From assembly GCF_001949145.1 (NCBI RefSeq), contig NW_019091411.1, positions 1,078,328 through 1,142,327 on the forward strand: a stretch of DNA of 64,000 bases, given 5' to 3'. Below are positions 38,962 to 51,694 of the stretch, piece by piece. Under the pieces are notes generated by a model. It was not told where the DNA came from. It ran no database searches and saw nothing but the letters and a program-made list of their open reading frames with translations. Numbering within the stretch: the first letter of the stretch is position 1; every line of letters starts with the position of its first letter. The stretch is from Acanthaster planci (taxonomy: Eukaryota > Echinodermata > Asteroidea > Valvatida > Acanthasteridae). The translations under genes and the position numbers were made by a program.

Positions 38962-41900
38962 GGTGCTGAAAGATTCAAGAGGGGACACTACTCTCAGTGA
39001 AGTTCACTACAGTATCTCAATACTTTCCCAATTAAATTTCAGTCTATAAAATACCAAAGTGTAACATCATTTTGATCTGGGAAGTGCATATGTACAATTA
39101 TAATTTGGGGAGTACAGCTCATGCACGTGTTGGTTCACACGCCAGTTTTTGCACTGATGCCTTTTGAACACAATTGTGCACACGACGCATTCACCCAAGT
39201 ACTCTACATCGCACGCATACATGTACATGTACCCTCAACATGCTCAAGCTAGACTCCATTATCACTGAGTACATGAAGTACTTGAGGAGAGTGATCACCT
39301 GGGCAAATTTGCAGCATATTTCAAAATGAATAACAGACTGAAAACAAAATGAATCAAATCAGTGAGGATTTACTAGTGGTAGTTGTGAACCTGAACGTCA
39401 ACTACATATCAAAAAATACCACCACAGTCAGGAATACAAGGGGTCAAGTGTAGACCTATGTAAATTTGTGGCTTTTGGGTCAACATTCTAAATGACTTTT
39501 TAGGATAAACTTTATGCTATGGCTCCTTGTACTGGTACATGTACATAGACATGGAATTAACCAACAGCTCTGAAAAATCCAACACAGCTGGAAAGACAAC
39601 CTCACTAAATGCAACGATATATGACAATCTGTTGCAAGTCCTTTGTACTAAGCAATTTCCAGTGAGGAAATGTACGCGTGTTTACAATTTGACACGCATT
39701 TTGATTCATTACCTCAATGTGCCAGAGGATATGACTTGCCTCAAGTTTGAGTACATTTGCTCTTCCGTACATGTGCTGATTCTAAGCTTTCTCTCGCACG
39801 AAACAGATCCACCAAGGTCCCACACAGGATACACATTTACTCACTGATGCGCACAACAGAACTGACATAAGGGAAATTCCCAATGTATGCAATCAATGCG
39901 TAATTCAATTGACACATTGTTTGACTTTAGAAATCATACTGTATGTATGTACATGTACCACATATTGGCCTGACTAGCTAAGGTCAATGGGAATTAAGTT
40001 CAGTGTACCTACATGTACAAGTACATGTACATATACCAGTCCATCACACATGTATTACTGTACAGTGTAAGCGTACATGTGTACACATACATGTACACGT
40101 AATGTGTACTGTACATTTACGTGCATGTGCACAGTACATGTAGAAGGGGTACCAGTAACTACATTTTTCCCTGTTAAAGCCCATTGTACCACTATTCTTA
40201 TGCAGGTATGATGAATTAAACCATTTGTTGTTTATGTACATGTACATGTATGGTTGTTCCGCTACAACATGTACAGTACATACATGTACGTGTACATGTA
40301 CATGTAATGGTACGTGTCGATATACACGTACACTACTGCTCATGCAGATGTGACCTGAAAAAAGTAACATACCGGTAGTAATTTGCACACATCAAGCATC
40401 CAGGTTGAATGGCTTCAACACAAACCACAGGTCAGTCATTCCAGTTATGGTAACATGGGTAACGATTCCATAAACCCCAACCATACAAATGTACAAATGC
40501 GCTGATATCCTCCACAATCATTCAAGATGCTCTCAAGTGGTTTTGGAGGGATTTTCAGAGGAGTGATGAGGTGGTATGGCAAAAATGTGTGCCTGATCTT
40601 GTGTCAGGCGACACCTTGTGTCAAGTTATGCTCAGCCGTGCATACCGGTGGATGTAGGCCTAGGTTATATTTGAAATCGACAGTGCTCGAGGATGTCACT
40701 CACACTGCCTCAACATAATCAAAGGATTCTGAGGGATTCGGGCTGCATCTGATTTTCACCAGGAGGCAGATGGAAGATTTTGAAAGAATGAGGATACACG
40801 TAACACGTGCAGGCCTAGCCTACATGTACCGGTGCATCTTGGTAAAAAAAGGCAAGGGTCAGAGTTACACAAAGTAGGGTCAAATAACTGCATTGTACTT
40901 ATCCAATTTGCTAAGATTTCAAAGACAAAATCAAATGGGGATGATCAACCTATGTACATGTACATGTATACCCATCCACATGCATGTACATGTAGCCTAT
41001 ATGTATATACATGTATCACACAATATGTGACCCGCTCTGTGAATATGAGTCATAATTCAACAGAGCCACTTTTTTGAGTTTTTGTTTGTATTGGAAAGAG
41101 GAAATTTAGCTTTTTGTTTTGATGTATCGCTCAGTTTGGCATCCTGATGAGAGTGGATACTCCATGGTGAAAAATGCTGTGAGTTCCTATTGATTTACAC
41201 TGTGCAAAATTATTCTAAAGAACTTTTTACTCCAAAGTGACTCTGGTGACTTGTGATTCATTTTCAGAATGGGTCACATATGCAAATGTGATACAAGACC
41301 TAGAGCAATAGGAGTTCAACCCAATGCATGTGTACAAATGTTAAGAAATGTCCTCCTACATCTACATGTATAAATGTGCATCACTACATGTATACATGTG
41401 CATCACCGCATGCTCTACAAAAAAAAACACAGTCAAATGGCAGGTTCTGAGCAGTGTTTTGCTACCGTATTAACAACTTAGCCGAAATTAATTTGGCATG
41501 AAACTATTATTGCATATGGCAAGACCAAACAGAAACTGCAACAGTAGTTAATTACAAGTCATTAGATAGATACATGTAGTTGCATTCTATCCACAAACTT
41601 CAGTTGAAATCCACCGGACAGGCTGTAGAATATAATGTAAATAATGTAACTGGCAGAGTTTTGACTTTAAATACCTAACAGCTTGACAAATACATGTACG
41701 TGTGCAGTGCAATTCGATGCTTTTTGCAGGGAGATACAATGGCACAAAGCCAAATGAACATGAGGGGATTCCTCCCTTCAAATTAATTTCTTCACAATAT
41801 GTCAGGAAAAAGTTTACAGATCTGGTAACATTTTACAATCAGTGAACTCATCATGGTCAATAGTGAATTGAAATTAAACGTATCGTGAAACATTTGATTT

Positions 41901-42188
41901 TACATGTATACTATAAGTAACATTTTTTGTAATGTTACATAACACTGAGTAAGAACCCTTGAAGTAACAATGCATGTATTAATACCGTTTTTAGCATAGT
42001 TCAGTACATAACAGTCAGCATGTACGTTGACAAATTTGAATATGTACATGTATCCTAGTTGTTGAGGACACTGCTTAAAGCTTGTACATGTACATGTACT
42101 TGCTCAGGTCTTCTGACACTTATCTCCAGTTATCTTATTGGGTTGTGCCGATAACTGTATCTTCTCTACCTTCATTTTGAATTACACT

Positions 42189-42236
42189 GCCTTTGCCTTT
42201 GAGAAAGATTCTGCTAGGATCAAAACGTCAGGCCCT
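42189..42236 (+). repeat. Half-copy of the 15.5 kb hairpin repeat
   Basis: Contains GCCTTTGAGAAAGATTCTGC and then TAGGATCAAAACGTCAGGCCC, matching the right arm and loop of the hairpin at 15518-15624. The other arm is absent. Confidence 0.75.
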
Positions 42237-43093
42237 ACACATTTGGTGATTCCTTTTTTAATTGGTAAGTTTCATAGCACAAAGATCAACTGACAACACA
42301 CAATATACATTGTAAATTTGCCTTGAGAAGTGGCCCAGAACACATGCTGCACAAGGTTGCTCATTAATACACATGTACATGTACAATATCTCCTCAGGAA
42401 TCTGAACTAATCAGAGTGCTCGCCTGGCAATCTCCTGGATCGTCTCATACAGGAACATACATGTATTGTCTATAAAACTGAAAACAAATTTCCAAGTCGG
42501 TAATTGAATGGTTGATCATCTGCAAGTCCCTGTGCAAAGGTAGAAATATGTGTAGACAGTGTCGATCATGGGATGCGCTTCTACCGAACAAACCAAACCA
42601 ATTACTGCCTTGGCACCGAGTCTTTCACAATGGCAGCTGCTACAGCTCCTGCCAAGAGTAGTCCCATGAATGTTCGGCGACTAAATCATTCAGTGTTCCA
42701 ACTGGCAAATTTTGCACAGTTGCCAAAAAATGCACATTACTGTGCTAAACACAGTGGTCTTGCTTTTCTCGCCAAATGCTCAGGTTTGCAACCAAAGTTT
42801 GTAAATATGATTTTGCTACTGAGTGCTGAAATCCTACCTTGCTGCAGTCGTTCATAAGTGGCATTATCTTTTTCAGGATTCTTTTTAAACAGGATGTTCA
42901 CATACGTAAACAGACACTGACACCCACCAAGCAGCGAATACATACAATTTGTACAGTACATGTACATGTACATACAGTACATGTACATGTACTGCAAGCC
43001 ATGACTGATTTTGTATCAATTACAGGATGAGGTCAGTGTATGTTCATGTATGTATAATGACAAAAACACCCGAAGTCAATTAGTTTGCCAACG

Positions 43094-43336
43094 TACACTA
43101 CTCAAAATAAAATTAAGGACCATTTTTCATATTGTGTATACTGAGATACGGTATTTTACTGCTGAAAACGTGCATTTGATGTTTTGAAACAAATTTCACA
43201 TTTTTCTTTCCAATTAGTACACCATCTAGACAAACAAAAAATGAAAAGAACTAGACCCCACTCATTGCTTGGAAGAAAATCACAAGTTAAGAAAAAAGTG
43301 GTCCTTAGTTAACTTTTTTTGAGTACATGTAGTATA
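43094..43336 (+). mobile_element. Mariner-like MITE, copy 1
   Basis: The left terminus is TACACTACTCAAAATAAAAT followed by TAAGGACCA. The right end carries the inverse (GTCCTTAGTTAACTTTTTTG) but reads GAGTACATGTAGTATA, with a 6-bp gain where the inverted repeat predicts GAGTAGTGTA. TA at the edges and the ends fit the Tc1/mariner superfamily. Confidence 0.75.
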
Positions 43337-46300
43337 CAAAGTGGATAACAATCAGACATTTCCATTGGTGTAAACATACATGTACATGAACATGTACATG
43401 TAGTTGGTATTGGTAACTTCTCATGTCTCCACATGTGCATGTATATATATTCCATGTGTACATGTACATCCCGGTACAAATCCAAACATGAATGTACATG
43501 TAATTACCCACATGGCTTGTATACATGTAACACCTGCAAAAGATTCTGAGAAACAATGAAAAGATCACTAAAAAGGGGGTACAGATTCTAGACGCACCAT
43601 CTTTAATTACAATTAAGGGACTGGGAGAACAATCTACATGTAGCTGCTCCTACAGTATGTACATGTAAGTATGCGTGTGATTCAATAAATGGCAGCAATA
43701 CTGGTCAGTGGGGAGCAGCAGTAGGAATGCGTTTCTGGGCAACAAAGCGCCCTCTCTCATTCAAGTGTCAACATCTTAACGGGGATGATGACACACGGAT
43801 GAACTGAAGAAAGTGTCTGCAGGTGCATTCAAGTGGAATGTACTGGTACAGCTTTCACAGGGCAATGGCCTTTAGGGTCGGCCATGTTTGCTGTGTGTCA
43901 AACAAGCGAGACTGTGGGGGCGAGGTTATTCCCGAGTAAACTCGTGGAAACTACTAAAGCACACCCTATACATGCATGTACACATGTTCTGCTTTCACAC
44001 AACTGTACCTGGCCATGCTAAGCAAAACAGATTTCTACACGGCTAATTAAAACTATTCAAGGTGGACATGTACAAAGTCAAGTTAAAGATGACATCCTCA
44101 AAATTTTCCCCCCTTGTGATGTACAGCCTGAATACAGAAAGAAATGAAAACTTGCTTGATCCTGTTCTGCCAGTCTACACACATGTGCATGGAGTACATA
44201 ATCATATGAGTATTTACAAACAACGTGCATAACAACGTGCAGTATGATGCAGAATGTCAAGAGGTATAATATTTGGTCAGTTTTGACTTCCAAGCTTCTT
44301 GATGAATCAAAGTATTACGTATCGGTGTACATGCAAGGAACTACCAGGTACCTCCTCTGGAAGAGCTGTGGTGCTGGCAGTGCAAAGCTTTATTACCGTA
44401 ACAACTGACCAATCCCCATTTACATGTACAGGTGTATGTGCAATAGCCATGCCCCTTAGACAACCCACATAATGTTTTGTCTCAGATTGTGTGCATCCCA
44501 CATCCATTTTGCATATCATGTAACTGGCCAATATTTCACAAGCAACGTTGAAGCATTTCTACATGTACTGCAACAGGTCAATTGTACATGTACATTGTAC
44601 TGTACGTGTACATGTATGCTGTGCACACATGTACTGTACACAGACTAGTACACTCACACATGCATGCCCATAGGCCTGCTCTGTATAATAATTCAAGTTT
44701 CAACAAGACTTTGATATGTGAATCCAAATCCTGCACAAGGACAATTATCCAACACATATCAGCTAGGCAGATCCTGTGATGGCATCTGTCTGCACCTGGA
44801 TATTACTCAAGTTAGGAAGGTCAGAATTGTAAACAGCGTACACTTTTACATACATGTATCAGAAATGCAAGCTGTCATCTGCGGTTATCAGAGACCACGC
44901 CATGAAGGCTGGGGATCTGTTGCTTCTGGACAAATGTACATGTACATGTACGTGTGTGTGTCATCTGCTGCAGATATATGACTAAGCTAAGCACCCATCA
45001 ATAATGGGAAAACAACCCATTCCAAGGAGGCTGTACAAAAGTAGATGTATGTAATGAAGCAAGGCAAAGAGGGCGGGCAATGCACTGCAACACACAACGG
45101 TGCTCAGATAGAGAACAGAAAAGGCAAGCTTAGGACTTGTAGATTGAGAGTAAAACCCAGCTACATGTACATGTATGTGTACATCTACAAGCACAGAGTG
45201 TTCAACCAAATTGTGACTTGTTATGTACACGTATTTCAGATTATTGCAAGCTACATGTAATTGCATTTCTCTCTTGCAATTCAGTTACTGTTCGTAAAAA
45301 GGTCGTTTTGTTATATGTGCCAGATAATGTTCCTATTGTAGGCAAATTCTACACTGTACCTATCGGTAGCTTTTCAAAGGTCCAAAACGTGCTAATAAGG
45401 TACAAGTGACAATTATTCAGTTGGACAATCCTCACTTGTGTGTGTTCCACACCACTGGTTACCAAACAAAATTAATTGGTTCACAGTACACAGGGCAGTT
45501 TTCATTTCTTCATGACTTCTGGACCCCATTCATTGTGAGAGGTATTTTTTAATTTCGTGATTATGGTTTTAATATGTGTAAATATAATCACCCTTCAACA
45601 CATATACAGTAAGTCTGTGTAAACTGACCGCGATTTTTTTCTCATACAAATACACATGTGCATGCAAGCATTAATGGTGTTCTTTAAACGACTACATGTA
45701 AATGTACATGTATGTACTGTACACTCACTGTGTGTACATGTACTTCTAACAAAATTTGTGGCACAAGCTTAATCTACGGGTCTACATTTCTATGCCCATA
45801 CATGTAAAGTGTGTACCAGTACATTGAGGAATGCGACTTACATACATGCATGTGCATGTACTGTATATGTGTAAATGTTGAAAGCTGCATTTCTCCATTT
45901 ACTTTGCAGCCACGGGCTACAAGTCAAAGGTCAAATGAACCACATTTACGTGATTTGTTCAGTGACAAGAAGGTGGTGGTTTTCTCTACTTTGTTAGAAA
46001 ATTTGTTCACTTCAGAGGGTGTTATGTTTCTTACGTTACAGAAGGCAGTACTTGTCAACAGAACGTAAGGAAAAAGTACAAAACAAGGAAGTGAGAACTA
46101 ACTCCAAGAATACACAAAAAAGTGTGTTATATATCTATACACAGAGTTATGGAGCCACAATTAAGCTACCTTGGATGACATCACACTTAAGAGCCTTTCA
46201 TGAATATGGAAATTTTCAGTTGCATAAAAAAGTCTTGAAGTTTCTCCCTTTAACTAGTACCGGTACCACAAAGGTAACCAAAAGTCAGAGATACATTGCA

Positions 46301-46605
46301 AAAACTTTCCTACATCTGTTCAACCCATGAAAGTCCCATTTAACGCCTCTGTCACGTTTTCAGTTCAAATTACAATTACTATAAAAGCCTTTTTGTGTCA
46401 AACAACACGACAGGTTTATAACTGTGTGGATGCAGGTAAACGCTTGGGATCAAATCATAACTGAAGATACATGTGTGTCTTATACTTCTAGGGGTTTACT
46501 TTACACACCTGTTATTAATTTCCCACTTACTGATTGAATAATTTTGTGGTACTAAGGGATTTTTTTTTAAGTACAGTGACACATGGACAGCATCTCAAAT
46601 ATTCT

Positions 46606-46690
46606 TAGTTTGTTTGGTTTGTTGTTGTTTTGGTTTGTTTTGTTTTGATTTTGGTTGTTTTGTTTTTGTTTTTATTTTCATCATTTCATT
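46606..46690 (+). repeat. TTTG/TTTTG low-complexity tract
   Basis: Imperfect TTTGG, TTTTG and TTG repetition, giving spurious Phe/Cys-rich ORFs. Confidence 0.75.
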
Positions 46691-47599
46691 TTTGTTTTCT
46701 CACATTTACATACATGTAGTTTTTGAGAGACTTATCACACAAATTAGGCAAGCCTTCAGAAATCCATTCTCCTTGCAGCTATTTGCAGCTCAGCAGCCCT
46801 GGATAGCTGAAATACCAGATCAGTCAGAATGTCAGGGCACAAGTCACCATCTGTTCTAAAAAGCTGTCATAATTTCACAAGTATTTGCCAACCTCTCAAA
46901 TGACTTGTACATTAGCTCATCTGCTCATAGCATGTCTACTTGTGTCTTTTTCAATAACACACAGACCGGGTACATGTACCTGTACAAAGGCCCATAATAT
47001 AATACGTATGTCTGTGCACACGGGTAGGCCTTCATAACAGTGGAAGAACAATTTCTTTGCTACAGGAAAAGTTAGGAATGGTTTGTGGACATAAAAAATT
47101 GGTCCCCATAATGTTTTTGGTTCCCTGCATTTCAGTATGTTCATAGTCCCCACAACTATGGAACAAAATACAAACTGGTATGCTTGAACATGTAGAAAAA
47201 GAGGTTTCAAATACTGCATTTTAATGTACATACATGCATGTGTGCATATGAATCAGAAGTGCACTGAACCTACATGTACGTGTGCATACATACATGTAAT
47301 TGGCATAGCCATTTACTGAATTTTGGGGGTTTTTTCCCCAGTCCAAATGAAATACCCATTATAACACGCAAACAGCCTACTCGCTACCTATGTAAAAAGC
47401 ATCCAATTTCCCTTGCAAAATGCTTAGTTAAATGAACACCTCACAGGTGCTGTAGTCCTGCAACAAGTTCAAGGCCCCGGTATGATGTGGTTTCACCATC
47501 TTGAATGACAAATTATTTTGTCAGCTGGGCAGGCCTATTTATCAAACAAATCACGGGACACAAAGAGCATTTCCATACCAAGATACTGCTAAGCCACTG

Positions 47600-47834
47600 A
47601 CTTCTTTTTCTTAATACACTGTTTTCTTAACTTGTGTGTTTTTTTTTCCAAAAAGTGAGTGGGGTCTACATGTAGTTCTTTCATTTTTTGTTTTTCTAGA
47701 TGGTGTTCTCATTGGAATGAAAAATTTAAAAAACCTTCAAAACATAAAATTCACATTTTCAGCAGTAAAATATCTCATATGAAAAAAAGTATACACAATA
47801 TAAAAAGTGGTCCTTAACTTTTTTGAGTAGTGTA
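47600..47834 (-). mobile_element. Mariner-like MITE, copy 2 (inverted relative to copy 1)
   Basis: The reverse complement aligns with copy 1 along nearly its whole length (GGACCACTTTTT, TTTTACTGCTGAAAA, ACACCATCTAGA, GACCCCACTCA). Its own terminal repeat ends TTTTTTGAGTAGTGTA at 47834. The other end is degraded. It has TACATGTA at 47667-47674 where copy 1 has plain TA. Confidence 0.75.
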
Positions 47835-48116
47835 TGAGCAGTGATGCACGTACACGTACATGTATGTGCACTAAGAAGGTCACTTGTCAAGATGCCTGCC
47901 TGAGAACAACCTGTACATGAGCACTGCAGGTTAATCCTGTCCTATCATCAGACTTACATGTATAAAAAAAGCACTTGATTTAAGATTCATGCTTCAGAGT
48001 TTAACATAATATACATGTACATGTATAACTTTATGGAGAATACTGAGCGGAAAATACTATTCTGTATGTACGGTAATTACAGGACGAATTGTGTTAGTAA
48101 AATTATCCACTGTTCA

Positions 48117-48949
48117 ACTGTATCCACCCGGAGCTAAAGTGCACCCCCAATCGGTGAAAGAAAGACAGGTGGTTACAAGCCGGTTCTTGCACGTGTTCTG
48201 TGTGTACGCAAAGACCATACATGCTGCAATAAATTAGTTACGCGTACTGAGCGCGCCCCGGGTCAAATGCGCATATACTTGCGTGCCTCATGGCGCGCTT
48301 ATGTGGTAAGTACCAAAAACCACACCCTCTTCTGTTCCACTCAGAGCGAATACCAGGTTTGACTACAGTGTATACCATACATGCATATTACCCATTGTTG
48401 CATGTCAGTGAATATTTTTTTTTGCATATGCACACTGTTTCCAAAAAAAATTCAAACAAACCTTGCCCATGCTGAAACTGTATTAACCTTTCTACAATTG
48501 GCCTCTCTTTAATTTGGGATGAGTGGAATTCCTTGTCCCTGAATGTTCACCAATGTTTTGTAAATGAGCAGCAGCGCAGTAAACTATGAACTCCAGCTGG
48601 GACTGGACAGTGCACCTCAACAGTCTTGCAATGCATATTAAATGATACAAATATTGCACAAAAGAAGTGGGAAGATGAGCAAGTAGGATATCTGCTCCGA
48701 GCGGAACAAAGGAGGGCGTGTTTTGGGGGTTTTTTACTCAATGCATAGGTGCACCATGAGGCGTGCAAATATGAGTGTTTGATGCAGAACATGCATAATT
48801 AATTTATATTCCGGCATGTATGGTCTCCCTTGTCTATGGATACGATCTTTGCGAACATGCAGAACGTGTGCAAGAACCCGCTGGTAACCACATGGTCTTT
48901 CTTTCGCCGATTGGGGTTGCACTTCAGCTCGGGGCGGATTGATACTGTA
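48117..48949. mobile_element. Long-arm foldback element
   Basis: The left arm (about 48117-48355) and right arm (about 48683-48949) are imperfect inverted repeats of roughly 240-265 bp. Matching pieces include GTGCACCCCCAATCGGTGAA against TTCGCCGATTGGGGTTGCAC, and TGCGTGCCTCATGGCGCGC against ATGAGGCGTGCA. About 330 bp of unrelated sequence separates the arms. There is no coding capacity. Confidence 0.75.
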
Positions 48950-51542
48950 CTCTCTGTACACCACTTACATGCACATGTATGCTTGGGCATTCACACACAT
49001 GTGCACTGCAGGTTTTGCTTCACACATAAATCCATCCGAACAGAAAGGACTAAAGTAAATCCTCTTATCACAGCCAATCTGCTTGTTGTCTGTTCTGAAA
49101 ACTTCTCATCAGACATTGTCAGACAAGTTGTCTTTCCCCAAGAATAGGCCCCTAATCCCCTGGTACATGTGTGGGTGCCATTCAACCAATTCATCCCTGA
49201 CCCAGACAACAATGGCTCAGGGCATGCATATGGTGCAAAATTGTTGCATGTCAAATATGGAAAATAGATTTTTAGATCAATGGGAACATCACTGAAAGAC
49301 ATAGCGGTACGACCATGGGTTACAAATTGAGAATTTTTGAGCATGGATATTGAACAAACTTCACGCCATATGTATGTACATGCACATATATGCACATGCA
49401 TACATGTACATTCAAACAATCCAGAACACAGCCAGGAAATACCATGAACACGACCAGCAAAATGTGATAAGAGATAAAAGCTTTCTTATAAGCTCAGTGT
49501 ACATAGCATAATTGACTGTAAATTTGGTATGAACACTAATTAAAGATCCTCTAATTTCAGTATGATTTTTTACGGGTGCTAAATATACACCTTAGGGAAT
49601 TAAAGCATTATACAGGTCCAAAATTACATTGGAACATCCCAAGCAAATATTTTTTATCAGATTTCTGAAGTTTTTGTTTGCCAGCCACAGTCAGCGCCTC
49701 TGAAATATTTGAAAGAACGTCCAACAAAAAATGCTCGGTGGGTGGCACAAATGTCACCTTCTGCAGGGTAAGAGGTCACCAGCCTGACGTGCATGCGTAT
49801 GTGCGAAACTCCATGTCCCACTTTATGGCATGGACCGAGACGCTCAAGTCATACCACATAGAAACCACATCATTATGGGAAATGACACTATACCTACAAG
49901 TACATGTACATGTACTTGTAAGGCAATGATATGTGGCTGGGTGCATTCTCATCATAACAGCCACAATCTATACCAGCACGCCAAGTGTGAACAAAAGCAG
50001 AATCTAATCTGACCTGACACCTAACAATGATCACACAACACAAACAAAAAGGCACCACTGTTCCTTACAAGAACATATATCACAAAATAATCTAATTTGC
50101 ACAAACACGTGTGCATATACACGTACAACTAATGATGAAAGCACAAGCTACCAGCAATGTCCGCATGATAGTGACATGCATGTGTACATGTGCATGTATG
50201 TAACTACAAGTGCAAAGACCAAAAATGGTATGCTCATTGCCCTTATTAAACAAAGTAATATTTAAAATAAAAATGATTTTATTTAGGTAAAAAGAAAGTC
50301 TATTACCCTGCTTGGCATGAGAATTGAAAAATTGACTGTGCACCATAAGTTCATTCAGCATAAGTTCATTCTGTGAATATTTTCGAATACTAATAGCATG
50401 TATTTGTTTTTAAAAGTCGATAAATCGGGGCATGATTTTCAAGAGGATTAACAAGAAATAGGATACAAGAAAACACGGATGCCGACATCAATGGACCTTT
50501 CTGAAGTATGCATACTGTACATGTATGTATGTATGTGCACTGCCATAATAGGCAAATGTACTGATGACATCACATTTTGGTTACGTGAGCACTTTCCTTG
50601 CCAGTTGGGCCCACGGTCCCACAGGAAAGCACACACATAAACAAAGTGGGGCATCATCAGCACAGTGTCGCAGCACAATCAAGTATTATGAGCAGAAGAA
50701 AACTGCGAGCGTGTGCAATAATCTGCCATCAATTGTTGGCTCAATGCCTGCGATTGCAATATCAACAAAAATCAATATTAAGCGATCGCAATATACATGT
50801 ACACAAACCACTTCTTTCAAGTTATAAATGGAACAAGTGACAGTCAGCTGGAGATGATTTCCCTCCCAGATTTGAATACTTGTCTGTATACATATTCAAC
50901 TATGACGTGCCCAGACAGTTTATGGCCTGACAGCGCCTACAGGATGCCATCTGTATCGGTTCACAGTTCAACTTGCTATTATGTGTAGGTCCTGCACTGC
51001 ACACAAAAACTGTCAAATCAGCATGACCGCAGTTTGTGGTTTCCACCATAGACTGATAGCAACTGTCCTCAAAAATGCATATTGTTAACTTTTATATCGC
51101 TTCTGGTAAGCAGAGGGCTTGATTTTTGGATGAAAGTGGATGAAAAGTTGTGTCCAAATTTATGTCAGGGAAATCAGAAATGTGGGCTTTACAACAATTC
51201 ACAAAGTATTCTTACAAAACCCTGCTGCAATGAGGTGGTATTTATAATTATGCATGTGTTGGCAGCAGCACTCGATTTTCTGTGTTATAAATGCCCTATG
51301 ATGTATTTCGATTACAATGAATGCACATGTGTGTACAATGGAAGTTCCATTCTCAGAGTGTTCAAATTTGAATTAACATGTCCTTCAAAGCTTCTGATCA
51401 AAAAAAGTGTAAATACAATGTTTCCAGGAAACTACTTTCCAGTCGGTCTTTTTTAGCTGCGCTGAAAATACGTTTGCAAATCTGAATGCTTTTTGCCATC
51501 AAAGCGTCATCACTTCATACCGTGAAATATTATACAAATAGA

Positions 51543-51694
51543 GCATGGTTTGAGGGAAGTAGTGGGAATCACTGATCCCGAGGTGTAGGTCAGTTTGACT
51601 ACCGTACCTCCCGAGGTGAAGTGGAGGGAGGTAGTCAAACTGACCTACACCGAGGAACCAGTAATTTCCACAATTTTCTCGAAATAAGCCATGC
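51543..51694. repeat. Hairpin-forming inverted repeat (152 bp)
   Basis: The inner arms 51582-51603 and 51630-51651 are exact 22-base complements (GGTGTAGGTCAGTTTGACTA then CC). Imperfect pairing extends outwards to GCATGG / CCATGC at the ends. It would fold into one long stem in RNA from either strand. Confidence 0.85.

Noticed and set aside
42573-42857. Plus-strand ORF of 94 codons with a good internal start (CACAATGGCAG)
   Set aside because: No recognisable domain and no upstream promoter or splice evidence inside a 16-kb intron. Kept out for lack of support, though not excluded.
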